Assembly (NCBI GenBank): GCA_020026055.1
Contig: JAHHRA010000010.1
Span: 1 to 63,708 of the forward strand
Source of the DNA: Actinobacillus sp.
Lineage (GTDB): Bacteria; Pseudomonadota; Gammaproteobacteria; Enterobacterales; Pasteurellaceae
Direction: 5' to 3'
Length of the DNA: 63,708 nt
The position numbers and the translations under genes are program-made. Shown piece after piece: positions 46,543-55,298 of the stretch (its first letter is position 1; each line of letters starts with the position of its first letter). The notes below the pieces were generated by a model. It was not told the origin of the DNA. It searched no databases and saw only the letters and a program-made list of their open reading frames with translations.

Positions 46543-46962
46543 ATGAAAAAAATTGCATTATTAAATGGGAAACTTTCTTATGAAATTGCATGTTTGGGGC
46601 ATGGTGACAGTTTAACAATATGCGATGCAGGTTTGCCTATTAGTAAAGATACGACTCGTATCGATCTTGCGTTAACTGCAGGGGTTCCGAGTTTTTTACA
46701 AACTCTTGAGACAGTTGGTTCAGAAGTCTATATCGAACGAGTCGTTCTTGCTGTGGAAATCAAAACACAAAGTCCTGCTTTGTATACAACTATTATTGAA
46801 TGGTTAGAAAACATGTCAATTAAACAGGGTAATAAAATTCAAATCGATCATGTCCTACACGACAACTTTAAAAAACTTGCGAACCAAAGTAAGGCAATCA
46901 TAAGAACGGGTGAATTTACTCCTTTTGCAAATATCATCCTTTACTCAGGGGTTCCTTTCTAG
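46543..46962 (+). CDS. rbsD: D-ribose pyranase RbsD
   Basis: RbsD interconverts the pyranose and furanose forms of ribose so that ribokinase can use it. The 139-residue product has the family features LGHGDSLTICDAGLPI near residues 17-32 (active-site His and Asp) and the C-terminal RTGEFTPFANIIL. I chose the ATG at 46543; an in-frame TTG at 46531 has no better site. rbsD normally starts the rbsDACBK operon, but here no other rbs gene follows: glmS is convergent, 94 bp away. An exact CRP site lies upstream. Confidence 0.93.
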   Translation: MKKIALLNGKLSYEIACLGHGDSLTICDAGLPISKDTTRIDLALTAGVPSFLQTLETVGSEVYIERVVLAVEIKTQSPALYTTIIEWLENMSIKQGNKIQIDHVLHDNFKKLANQSKAIIRTGEFTPFANIILYSGVPF

Positions 46963-46990
46963 CTTAAAACGATATCTACTAAAATCAAAA

Positions 46991-47034
46991 TACGCCCTGA
47001 TTTTCACGAAAATTTTTCCGAAAATCAGGGCGTA
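46991..47034. repeat. Palindromic repeat, complete copy 4 (best copy)
   Basis: A 44-bp element with perfect 15-bp arms TACGCCCTGATTTTC and GAAAATCAGGGCGTA around the centre ACGAAAATTTTTCC. It lies between the convergent rbsD and glmS genes and could form a very stable hairpin on either strand. Confidence 0.85.
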
Positions 47035-47056
47035 ATATTTTAAAGAGCTTACTCAC

Positions 47057-48889
47057 CTATTCTACAGTCACTGCTTTGGCAAGATTACGAGGTTGATCTA
47101 CATCTGTACCCTTTATTAAAGCAACGTAGTAAGCTAAAAGCTGCATCGGTACAGTGTATACGATCGGTGCAGTAATTTTGTCAATTGTTGGCATTTCTTC
47201 AATCGTCATATTACTACTTGTTTTGAAGCTACTTTTGTGATCTGTAAAAACAAACAATTCTCCGCCTCGTGCTTGCACTTCTTCTACATTTGATTTTACT
47301 TTTTCTAATAAATCATTGCTTGGTGCAATGACTACTACAGGCATATCTGCATCAATTAAAGCAAGTGGACCATGTTTTAGCTCACCTGCAGCATAAGCTT
47401 GAGCGTGAATATAAGAAATTTCTTTAAGTTTCAATGCTGCTTCTAATGCAATCGGATAAAATTCGCCACGACCTAAAAATAAACAATGATTTTTATCACT
47501 AAAATTTTCTGCTAGTTTTTCAATTTTTGTGCTGTAACTCAATACATTTTTAATTTGTGCAGGAATACTATGCAAGGAATGAACAATAGCACTTTCTGCG
47601 TCAGACGACAAATGCCCTGTACATTTCCCTACTGCAGTCACTAACATTAACATTGCTACTAGTTGAGCAGTAAAAGCTTTGGTACTTGCCACTCCGATTT
47701 CTGTTCCTGCTCGTGTCATTAAAGCTAAGTTTGATTCACGTACTAAAGAAGAGGTTGGGACATTACAAATTGTCATCGTTGACATAAAACCTTTTTCTTT
47801 CGCTAATCGCAATGCAGCCAGAGTATCCGCTGTTTCACCAGATTGCGATAAAGTTAACAATAAACTATTTGGACGCGTTATAAATTTTCGATAACGGAAT
47901 TCGGAAGCTATTTCGACATCGCAACTCACGCCAGCAATAGATTCAAACCAATAACGAGCAACCATACCTGCATGATAAGACGTACCACAAGCGACAATTT
48001 GTACGTGTTCTATTTTCTTGAAAATATCTTCTGCTCCTTGCCCCAAACTATTTACTAAAACACTGTCATCAGTTAAGCGACTCTCCATTGTATTAGCAAG
48101 AGCGACAGGTTGTTCAAAAATTTCTTTTTGCATGAAATGACGATAGTTGCCTTTATCAGTGTTGTTGTATTCACTCTCTGCTTCGTGTAAATAACGCTCA
48201 ACTTTTTGTCCTTTATTATTATAAATCGTAACATTATGACAACTAATCTCAGCAATATCACCTTCTTCTAAATAAATAAAACGGTGAGTAAGATCTAAAA
48301 GTGCAACTTGATCTGAGGCTAAGAAATTTTCGCCAATCCCTAAGCCAATTACTAATGGGCTGCCAGAACGGGCAGCAATAATGCGATCAGGGGAACAACG
48401 ATTGATAACAGCCATTCCGTAAGCACCATGCAATCGTTTTACAGTTGCTTGTACTGCTATTAACAAAGAAGAGGCTGTTTTCATTTCTTCATTTACTAAA
48501 TGAGCAATCACTTCAGTATCAGTTTCTGAAGTAAAGACATAGCCTTTACATTGTAATTCGGTACGTAATTCTTGATAATTTTCAATAATTCCATTATGAA
48601 CAACAGCAAAATCGCCAGATATATGTGGATGAGCATTTGCTTCACTCGGTACACCATGCGTTGCCCAGCGAGTGTGTGCAATACCTGTAGTCCCACAAAT
48701 TAGTTGACCATTTAATTTATCTGCTAACATTTGCACTTTACCTACAGCACGTACACGTTTAAGTTGATGTTCCTTACTTACTACAGCAAGACCTGCAGAG
48801 TCATAACCGCGATATTCTAAACGTTGCAAGCCGTGAATCAATAGTTCTGTTACTTCACGTTGTGCTACTGCACCTACAATTCCACACAT
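47057..48889 (-). CDS. glmS: Glucosamine-6-phosphate synthase GlmS
   Basis: GlmS makes glucosamine-6-phosphate from fructose-6-phosphate and glutamine, the entry to cell-wall and LPS sugars. The 610-residue product starts MCGIVGAVAQREV; Cys2 (Cys1 of the mature enzyme) is the glutaminase nucleophile. The two SIS sugar-phosphate isomerase domains occupy about residues 290-600 (CGTSYHAG and LSQSGETADT are visible) and the C-terminal DQPRNLAKAVTVE is highly conserved. The length agrees with the E. coli enzyme (609). Confidence 0.97.
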   Translation of the reverse strand: MCGIVGAVAQREVTELLIHGLQRLEYRGYDSAGLAVVSKEHQLKRVRAVGKVQMLADKLNGQLICGTTGIAHTRWATHGVPSEANAHPHISGDFAVVHNGIIENYQELRTELQCKGYVFTSETDTEVIAHLVNEEMKTASSLLIAVQATVKRLHGAYGMAVINRCSPDRIIAARSGSPLVIGLGIGENFLASDQVALLDLTHRFIYLEEGDIAEISCHNVTIYNNKGQKVERYLHEAESEYNNTDKGNYRHFMQKEIFEQPVALANTMESRLTDDSVLVNSLGQGAEDIFKKIEHVQIVACGTSYHAGMVARYWFESIAGVSCDVEIASEFRYRKFITRPNSLLLTLSQSGETADTLAALRLAKEKGFMSTMTICNVPTSSLVRESNLALMTRAGTEIGVASTKAFTAQLVAMLMLVTAVGKCTGHLSSDAESAIVHSLHSIPAQIKNVLSYSTKIEKLAENFSDKNHCLFLGRGEFYPIALEAALKLKEISYIHAQAYAAGELKHGPLALIDADMPVVVIAPSNDLLEKVKSNVEEVQARGGELFVFTDHKSSFKTSSNMTIEEMPTIDKITAPIVYTVPMQLLAYYVALIKGTDVDQPRNLAKAVTVE

Positions 48890-48970
48890 AAATTATCCTT
48901 ATTTTTTTAAATGTTATTGTGACGCCTGATTATATCTTTATTTATATAAAATTTAAATTTGGTCAAAAAT

Positions 48971-48996
48971 AAAAAACCCTGTTTAAAAACAGGGTT
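48971..48996 (-). terminator. Terminator downstream of hup
   Basis: On the minus strand AACCCTGTT and AACAGGGTT form a 9-bp stem with a 4-nt loop, followed by a run of six Ts. It lies 17 bp after the hup stop. Confidence 0.85.
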
Positions 48997-49013
48997 GTAC
49001 GTAAAATTTCTTC

Positions 49014-49286
49014 TTATTGGACTACATCTTTTAATGCTTTACCAGCAACAAACGCAGGTACTTTAGTCGCTGCAATTTCAATAGGCTCTCCAGTACGTGG
49101 ATTGCGACCTGTACGTGCTTTACGTTTATTCACTTTAAAAGTCCCAAAGCCGATAAGTTGCACAACATCACCTTTTTGTAAGCTTTCGGCCACAGAGGAT
49201 AAAGTTGCTTCTAAAGCAGCTTTAGCATCTTTTTTTGATAATTTTGCTTTTTGTGCAATTGCATCGACTAAATCTGTTTTGTTCAT
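49014..49286 (-). CDS. hupA: DNA-binding protein HU
   Basis: HU is a small nucleoid protein that bends and compacts DNA. The 90-residue product has the full HU fold: MNKTDLVDAIAQKAKLSKKD at the start and the DNA-binding beta-arm GFGTFKVNKRKARTGRNPRT near residues 46-65. It lies beside yjaG, the neighbour of hupA in enterics, so the hupA form is the best call. Confidence 0.95.
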   Translation of the reverse strand: MNKTDLVDAIAQKAKLSKKDAKAALEATLSSVAESLQKGDVVQLIGFGTFKVNKRKARTGRNPRTGEPIEIAATKVPAFVAGKALKDVVQ

Positions 49287-49397
49287 AATTCAATTCCCCT
49301 ATATTATAAAAGTAACTGCTATTACAGCGAGTATAAAGATAACCTAAATTAAGAAATTTACAAAGTATTATCTAGTATTTTTGTGTGGTAAATCACA

Positions 49398-49988
49398 TTA
49401 TTTTTGTAATTCAATACCAATATTGGATATTTCTGCTTTTCTTAATTCGTTTTTTAAATCAAGAATCAAATTCACATCATGTTTTTCACAATCTTTCAAG
49501 ATGCGATAAATTTCCCACTGCACATCAAGCTCTTGTTCAACTAGAAGTTGATGTTTTAATTCTTCCTCATTAAACAGTTTACCTAATTGAGACTCTAGTA
49601 ACTCTATGATTGTTTTCAAACTTAATTGGCTAATAGAAATGGCTTGCTCTAGTGTTTCACCTGCAACAATGCTGTGTAATAAATCAGCTAATCCTTTACA
49701 AGCGTCTATAGCAGGATAAATAGCATAACTTTGAGAAGTAGCTTTAATGGGGACAATATTTTCCAATTTTTCTAATTGGTGATCAAAATTAATTTTTATA
49801 TTTTTAATTGTTAAAAATTCCCAAACTAAGTCTAAAATATTTCTATACTTTCTAGCATTCGCTAATTCACCCTCTAATTCACAGTAAAAGTAAAAATTTG
49901 GATACATTCTCTCGCATAGACATACCATAAAAGTATAGTGTTTCCAATTTGTCAAATTAGCTAAACGTTTATGAATAGGATTTCGCAT
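49398..49988 (-). CDS. yjaG: YjaG family protein (DUF416)
   Basis: This 196-residue protein matches the YjaG/DUF416 family, whose function is unknown. It is largely helical and acidic toward the C-terminus, with conserved-looking pieces CERMYPNFYFYCEL near residue 25 and AIYPAIDACKGLADLLHSI near 86. It lies directly upstream of hup on the same strand, the same order as yjaG-hupA in E. coli. AAGGAA precedes the ATG. Confidence 0.82.
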   Translation of the reverse strand: MRNPIHKRLANLTNWKHYTFMVCLCERMYPNFYFYCELEGELANARKYRNILDLVWEFLTIKNIKINFDHQLEKLENIVPIKATSQSYAIYPAIDACKGLADLLHSIVAGETLEQAISISQLSLKTIIELLESQLGKLFNEEELKHQLLVEQELDVQWEIYRILKDCEKHDVNLILDLKNELRKAEISNIGIELQK

Positions 49989-50041
49989 AAATTTCCTTGT
50001 ATAAAAACTGCTTCAAAATATTTTAAACTTCCTCTATATTT

Positions 50042-50069
50042 AAAAAGCGATAATAATTTATCGCTTTTT
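50042..50069 (-). terminator. Terminator downstream of nlpD
   Basis: AAAAAGCGATAA and TTATCGCTTTTT form a perfect 12-bp stem with a TAAT loop, 13 bp after the nlpD stop on the minus strand. Confidence 0.8.
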
Positions 50070-50082
50070 ATTTAATGAACAA

Positions 50083-51309
50083 TTATTGTTTTTTCGGTAA
50101 ATAACGCATTGGATCTACCGATTGACCTTTATAACGAACTTCAAAATGAAGTCCTACGCGATTAGTCCCCGTGTTCCCCATTGTAGCAATTTTCTGACCA
50201 GCTTTAACCCATTCTTTATCTTTAACTAAAATCTTCTGATTATGAGCATAAGCACTGAGATAATCATCATTATGTTTGATAATAATAAGGTTACCATAGC
50301 CTTGTAATGCATTTCCCGCATAAACAATTTGACCAGATGTTGCAGCAAATATAGGTTGTCCCATTTGACCAACAACATCAATTCCTTTGTTGCCTCCATC
50401 AGCGTAAGAATAAGAGCTTACAACTTTTCCTGCTGTTGGCCATTGCCATATTAACGTACGCGTAAAATGTGGCTGTTTTGTATCTTTAATATTTTGCGTG
50501 GTTTCAACGGAATGTACTTTATTTGTACTAGTGGACGTCTTAGCATAGTTTGTGTCTTTTTCTGAATAAGATTCTTTATTAGTTGTTGTAGGTGATAACT
50601 TGAGGATTTGCCCAGTACGTAAATCATATGGAGGAGAAAGATTATTTAATCTTGCGATATCTTCTACATCTTGTCCAGAAATATAAGAGACAAGGTATAA
50701 TGTATCACCTTTATTAACAGTATAAGTGTTACCATGATAAAAACCTTTTTCAATTTGATTATATTCTGGTTTATTAGTGCGGGAATTACGTGGAATATAA
50801 ATTTTTTTAGAATCTGCTGCAGTAGTACTTAGCATTCCTTTTGTATTACGGTCTACTGTTAATTGAATGATTTGCCCTAATTGTAAATCGTATGGCTTTG
50901 TTAAATGATTTAACTTAGCAATCTCTTCAAGTGGAATACCAGAAATATAAGAAATTAAAAATAAGCTATCACCCTGACGTACTTGATATTGTTGTGCTCT
51001 GTAAGAGCCTTTAATCAACTTATTATAATTTGGTGTACCTGCTGCATCACGTGGGATATAAAAATTGTTGTCTAAAATCAAATCACTGCGAGATGAATTC
51101 ATTTTATTGTCGGCAATACTATTTGGCATATTATCTGCCGTAGGCAATTGTTTTACATCCTCTTCATTCCAACTTGTATCAACTGTTTCATTATTTGTCG
51201 AACTTATCGTTTGATTATCTGCTCCTACATTAACAACAGGTGCTGGTTCTTGTGTAGAGCAAGCCGAAAGGAGTGTTGCTGTGAGAGGTAAAAAAAATAA
51301 TTTCTTCAT
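50083..51309 (-). CDS. nlpD: Outer-membrane lipoprotein NlpD, amidase activator
   Basis: NlpD activates a periplasmic peptidoglycan amidase at the septum. The 408-residue product has a lipoprotein signal with lipobox LLSAC near residue 18. Two LysM repeats lie at about 110-155 and 196-240, and a C-terminal M23 (LytM) domain at about 295-405. The first zinc ligand is Asn instead of His (NKGIDVVG), and the HxH motif is GLH, so the domain is a degenerate, non-catalytic LytM factor like E. coli NlpD. I chose the ATG at 51309; the preceding in-frame TTG is less likely. Its usual neighbours (pcm, rpoS) are not here. A likely partner amidase is AmiB at 15,960. Confidence 0.93.
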   Translation of the reverse strand: MKKLFFLPLTATLLSACSTQEPAPVVNVGADNQTISSTNNETVDTSWNEEDVKQLPTADNMPNSIADNKMNSSRSDLILDNNFYIPRDAAGTPNYNKLIKGSYRAQQYQVRQGDSLFLISYISGIPLEEIAKLNHLTKPYDLQLGQIIQLTVDRNTKGMLSTTAADSKKIYIPRNSRTNKPEYNQIEKGFYHGNTYTVNKGDTLYLVSYISGQDVEDIARLNNLSPPYDLRTGQILKLSPTTTNKESYSEKDTNYAKTSTSTNKVHSVETTQNIKDTKQPHFTRTLIWQWPTAGKVVSSYSYADGGNKGIDVVGQMGQPIFAATSGQIVYAGNALQGYGNLIIIKHNDDYLSAYAHNQKILVKDKEWVKAGQKIATMGNTGTNRVGLHFEVRYKGQSVDPMRYLPKKQ

Positions 51310-51440
51310 CAATTGTTCTCCAAAAAACTTAGGCTAATATCATTCCTTTTAATTTGTAATAAAATAATTTATTACATACGCTTCCCAGTCTAACATAAAC
51401 TTAATAGATAATATATTAAAAATCTAATTGCTTATTTTAT

Positions 51441-51475
51441 AAAAAAGACCCTGTAATCTATAAAACTACAGGGTC
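51441..51475 (-). terminator. Terminator downstream of ompA
   Basis: On the minus strand GACCCTGTA and TACAGGGTC form a perfect 9-bp stem with an 11-nt loop, followed by a run of six Ts. It lies 29 bp after the ompA stop. Confidence 0.85.
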
Positions 51476-51504
51476 GCTACTAATTCAATTTCAATGATTG
51501 ATAA

Positions 51505-52515
51505 TTATTTAGTACCATCAACTACGATTTGAACACGACGGTTTGGTGCTAAACATTTAATTAATGTTTTACCACGCATTTTATCACATTGTACAACTGG
51601 ATCAGCAGAACCATGACCATTTACAACCATAGTATTCGCTGAAAGCCCTTTATTTTCTAAGAAGTTAGCAACTGCTTCAGCACGTTCTTTAGAAATGCGT
51701 AAATTAGTTGCTTCAGGACCAATACGGTCAGTATAACCGTTAATTGCTACTCGTTGTACATTTAAGCCTGAGATTTGTGCATAAATATCAGTTAATTCCG
51801 CTTCAGCTTCTGGTTTTAAATTAGTTTTATTAAAACCGAACATAACATCGCTGTTTAATGCAAAAGTTTGGCTAACTTGTACTGGTGCAACTGGCATATC
51901 TTGACCAAAACGGTATGACACGCCTAAAGTGACCGCACCGATACGAGGATTGAATTTAGAGCCATCCTCTTCTTTTAAGCGACTAACTTGATCTAACCAA
52001 GAATATTCTAGGCGGATGCCTAAATTACGGACAGGTGCGTATTCAAAACCTGCTGCATATACAGGAGACCATTTATATGTGTGGAATGAGTCTTTTGTAC
52101 CGTTTTCATAACTTTTATAGTCACTTCTTACATAAGCTGCACCTAAACGCAAATAAGCATCAAAGTTATCAGTTAATGCAATACTTGGTTTAAATGTTAA
52201 AGAAGCCCCGTGGTTACGCATTTTAAGTTCTGTATTACCTGTCTTACGATATTCTGATTTAAATCCACCAAAATTATCATATGCTAATTCAACTGCTAAG
52301 TTATCAATAATTTGATAACCGAAGTAAGCACCATAAGTAACATCATTGCGTTTTAATTTAGTGCCATTCACGTCTGAGTTGAACCGATTCACTTCATAAT
52401 GAACTGACGACCAGCCCAAACGAGCACCAGTATAAAAAGTATTTGCTTGTGGTGCAGCTTGCACAGCGAGGCTAGCAAATCCTGCCACAGCAATTGCAAT
52501 TACAGTTTTTTTCAT
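51505..52515 (-). CDS. ompA: Outer membrane protein OmpA (P5-like)
   Basis: OmpA anchors the outer membrane to peptidoglycan and is a major surface porin-like protein. The 336-residue product has a signal peptide ending VQAA near residue 21 and an eight-strand beta-barrel (about 24-195). A hinge follows, then the OmpA-like peptidoglycan-binding domain (about 220-336) with NGYTDRIGPEATNLRISKER and two C-terminal cysteines (VVQCDKM and IKCLAPN). The H. influenzae homologue is P5. AGGAAA precedes the ATG, and it has its own terminator. Confidence 0.95.
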   Translation of the reverse strand: MKKTVIAIAVAGFASLAVQAAPQANTFYTGARLGWSSVHYEVNRFNSDVNGTKLKRNDVTYGAYFGYQIIDNLAVELAYDNFGGFKSEYRKTGNTELKMRNHGASLTFKPSIALTDNFDAYLRLGAAYVRSDYKSYENGTKDSFHTYKWSPVYAAGFEYAPVRNLGIRLEYSWLDQVSRLKEEDGSKFNPRIGAVTLGVSYRFGQDMPVAPVQVSQTFALNSDVMFGFNKTNLKPEAEAELTDIYAQISGLNVQRVAINGYTDRIGPEATNLRISKERAEAVANFLENKGLSANTMVVNGHGSADPVVQCDKMRGKTLIKCLAPNRRVQIVVDGTK

Positions 52516-52640
52516 AATTTTTTCCTCTAATAGATAATGAAGCTATGTGTCAAGAGAAATCATAACACCCCTAAATCGATATTATTTTACTCATTATGTG
52601 TTCAAAAAAAAAGAGTAGTCGTTAAAAAATCTTTTTTTCC

Positions 52641-53639
52641 TCAAAAAACAACATATTTTTCATCTTTATTTGCTAGAATAATCACTCTTTTAGGTGAAGG
52701 ATAACCTTCTATAGTCAGCAACTTATTATTAGGGTTAAGAAAATCCGCTAAACTTTCATTGTCTAACCAATCTGTTTTACGCTGTTCTTCCACTGTAGTG
52801 ATAGCAATATCAACACAACGAACATTCGAAAACCCTACTTTTTCGAGCCATTTTATTAATGCTGCGACAGAAGGAATAAAATAAACATTTTTCATTTTCG
52901 CATAACTTTCCATTGGTACTAATACTGTATTTTCGTCACCATCAACTACAAGTGTTTCTAAAACTAATTCACCACCTTTCGTAAGTTGATTTTTTAATTG
53001 AATCAAATGATCCAAAGGAGATTTACGATGATACAAAACCCCCATTGAAAAGACAGTATCAAATACACCTAATGGTTGCATTTCTTCAATACCTAAAGGA
53101 ATAAGATTAGCACGACGATCATTATTCAATAATTTACGTATCGCTTCAAATTGGCAAAGAAATAATGCTGTAGGATCAATTCCTACTACCATTTTTGCTC
53201 CTTCACCGAGCATACGCCACATATGATATCCACTACCACAACCAACGTCTAACACTAAGCGATCTTTTAGTGGACTCAAATGTGGCAGTATGCGATTCCA
53301 TTTGAAATCACTTCGCCATTCGCAATCAACATGAATATCATATAAGTGATAAGGTCCTTTACGCCATGGTTTTAATTGCATTAAATGATGGGTAATACGT
53401 TGTTTTTCTCCCACCGAAAGTAGTGATTTTCCAGTTACTTTAACAGCATTTTTTAAATCAATGTTTTCAACTTCTAAGCTAGGTAAAAAATCAATCACTT
53501 TTTGCCATTTTTCGTATTCACCATGAGGTTGTTTTTGCCATTTTAAAAGCTGAGCGGGTAAAGTTTCTAGCCAATGAGAAAGTGGGCTAAGTGCGATTTG
53601 TTGGTAAAAAGGTCTAAAATCAATCAATCTGTTTGCCAT
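52641..53639 (-). CDS. cmoB: tRNA U34 carboxymethyltransferase CmoB
   Basis: CmoB transfers a carboxymethyl group from carboxy-SAM to ho5U34 of certain tRNAs, giving cmo5U. The 332-residue product has the SAM-type motif LVLDVGCGSGYHMWRMLGEG near residues 128-147, PWRKGPYHL near 98, and the conserved FSMGVLYHRKSPLDHL near 200. I chose the ATG at 53639 (MANRLIDFRP), whose product begins close to the family start MIDFRPF. A TTG four codons later is possible, and an upstream in-frame ATG at 53669 would add an unusual hydrophobic stretch. No strong ribosome site is visible. cmoA is not in the window. Confidence 0.92.
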   Translation of the reverse strand: MANRLIDFRPFYQQIALSPLSHWLETLPAQLLKWQKQPHGEYEKWQKVIDFLPSLEVENIDLKNAVKVTGKSLLSVGEKQRITHHLMQLKPWRKGPYHLYDIHVDCEWRSDFKWNRILPHLSPLKDRLVLDVGCGSGYHMWRMLGEGAKMVVGIDPTALFLCQFEAIRKLLNNDRRANLIPLGIEEMQPLGVFDTVFSMGVLYHRKSPLDHLIQLKNQLTKGGELVLETLVVDGDENTVLVPMESYAKMKNVYFIPSVAALIKWLEKVGFSNVRCVDIAITTVEEQRKTDWLDNESLADFLNPNNKLLTIEGYPSPKRVIILANKDEKYVVF

Positions 53640-53755
53640 TATATTCATAAAAAATAACAATAGACTCAATTTTACAACATTTATTCCTGTTATTCTATTT
53701 TCCTTTTAGTTAGACTAACAAGACGCAATTTCTGTTGAAGAAGAATAAAAATATA

Positions 53756-55231
53756 ATGAATACTGTTGAATTATTAGTAAATGTTACTCCAAACGAAACT
53801 CGTCTTGCCCTTGTTGAGGCTGGAACACTTAAAGAAATTCATATTGAACGCACAACTAAACAAGGTATCGTCAGTAATATTTATAAAGGAAAAGTAATAC
53901 GAGTATTGCCTGGAATGCAATCTGCTTTTGTTGATATTGGTCTTGAAAAAGCAGGATTTTTACACGCTGCTGACATTGTTTCACATACTGAATGTGTTGA
54001 TGAAAATGAGAAAAAACAATTTGTTGCTAAAGATATCAGTGAATTAGTGCGTGAAGGACAAGATATTATCGTACAGGTTGTTAAAGACCCTCTTGGTACA
54101 AAAGGTGCAAAACTCACAACAGACATCACTCTCCCTTCTCGTTATCTCGTTTTTATGCCAGAAAATAGCCATGTTGGCGTATCCCAACGCATTGAAGGCG
54201 AAGAAGAACGAGAACGTTTAAAGGAGTTTGTCCTCCCTTTATGTGATGAGCTTGGTGGCTTTATTATCCGTACTGCAGCTGAAGGGGCAAACGAAGATGA
54301 ACTTATCCAAGATGCTGCATTTTTAAAACGATTATGGTGCAAAATTTTAGAGCGTAAATCACGAAAAAAAGCACCCGCAGTGTTATACGAAGAGTTAGCT
54401 CCAACTCAACGTCTACTACGTGATTTTATTGGTAAAAAATTCGATATTATTTATATTGATTCTCAACAATGCTTTGTCGAGGTACAAGCATTTACTCGCT
54501 GTTTTATGCCAGAACTGACAGATAAACTTTACCATTATCGTGGTGAAAATCCTCTTTTTGATCTACATAGCGTAGAAATAGGCATTAAACAGGCACTACA
54601 AACTCGTGTTGATCTCAAATCTGGTGCATATTTAATTATTGAACAAACTGAAGCAATGACAACTATTGACATTAATACGGGTGCCTTTGTTGGACATCAT
54701 AACTTAGAAGAAACTATTTTTAACACGAATATTGAAGCGGCAAAAGCCATTGCTCATCAACTTCAATTACGTAATCTTGGTGGAATGATTTTAATTGACT
54801 TTATTGATATGCAGTCCGACGAACACCGTGAGCGAGTTTTGAGTTCACTAAGACAAGCACTGGCTGAAGATCGTGTCAAAACTAATGTAAACGGTTTTAC
54901 TCAACTTGGTTTAGTTGAGATGACACGCAAGCGTACACGTGAAAGCCTTGCTCACATTCTTTGTTGTGAATGTCCTTCTTGTAAAGGACGTGGTAGTGTG
55001 AAAAGTTTAGAAACTGTGAGTTATGAAATTAGTCGTGAAATTATTCGTATCAATCACTTATTTAAATCGAAAGAATTCATTGTTTATGCTTCTCCAGCTG
55101 TCGCTGAATACTTAATCACAGAAGAGTGCCATGGTCTCATTGCTGAACTTGAAGTTTTCATTAGTAAGCAGATTCAAATAAAATCGGAACAATTCTATAC
55201 TCAAGAACAATTTGATGTTATCGCTATTTAA
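53756..55231 (+). CDS. rng: Ribonuclease G
   Basis: RNase G is an endonuclease of the RNase E/G family that trims the 5' end of 16S rRNA and degrades some mRNAs. The 491-residue product starts MNTVELLVNVTPNETRLAL and has an S1 domain (about 35-110). The catalytic acidic residues are in TTIDINTGAF and LIDFIDM, and the Zn-link CECPSCKGRG is near 405. The ATG at 53756 matches the family N-terminus; an in-frame TTG at 53735 is less likely. It stands before tldD as in related genomes. Confidence 0.95.
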   Translation: MNTVELLVNVTPNETRLALVEAGTLKEIHIERTTKQGIVSNIYKGKVIRVLPGMQSAFVDIGLEKAGFLHAADIVSHTECVDENEKKQFVAKDISELVREGQDIIVQVVKDPLGTKGAKLTTDITLPSRYLVFMPENSHVGVSQRIEGEEERERLKEFVLPLCDELGGFIIRTAAEGANEDELIQDAAFLKRLWCKILERKSRKKAPAVLYEELAPTQRLLRDFIGKKFDIIYIDSQQCFVEVQAFTRCFMPELTDKLYHYRGENPLFDLHSVEIGIKQALQTRVDLKSGAYLIIEQTEAMTTIDINTGAFVGHHNLEETIFNTNIEAAKAIAHQLQLRNLGGMILIDFIDMQSDEHRERVLSSLRQALAEDRVKTNVNGFTQLGLVEMTRKRTRESLAHILCCECPSCKGRGSVKSLETVSYEISREIIRINHLFKSKEFIVYASPAVAEYLITEECHGLIAELEVFISKQIQIKSEQFYTQEQFDVIAI

Positions 55232-55240
55232 GTTAGATAA

Positions 55241-55271
55241 ACACGCCCCAATTTTCGTAAACATTTTCACC
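55241..55271. repeat. Degenerate half copy of the palindromic repeat
   Basis: ACACGCCCCAATTTTCGTAA is followed by a decayed core. It matches the left half of the repeat family and lies 10 bp after the rng stop. Confidence 0.4.
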
Positions 55272-55298
55272 AATAAACTATCTTGAACGGGACAAAAT

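Noticed and set aside
53640..53669. Upstream in-frame ATG for cmoB
   Set aside because: It would add a ten-residue hydrophobic extension not seen in the family; MANRLIDFRP is closer to the known N-terminus.
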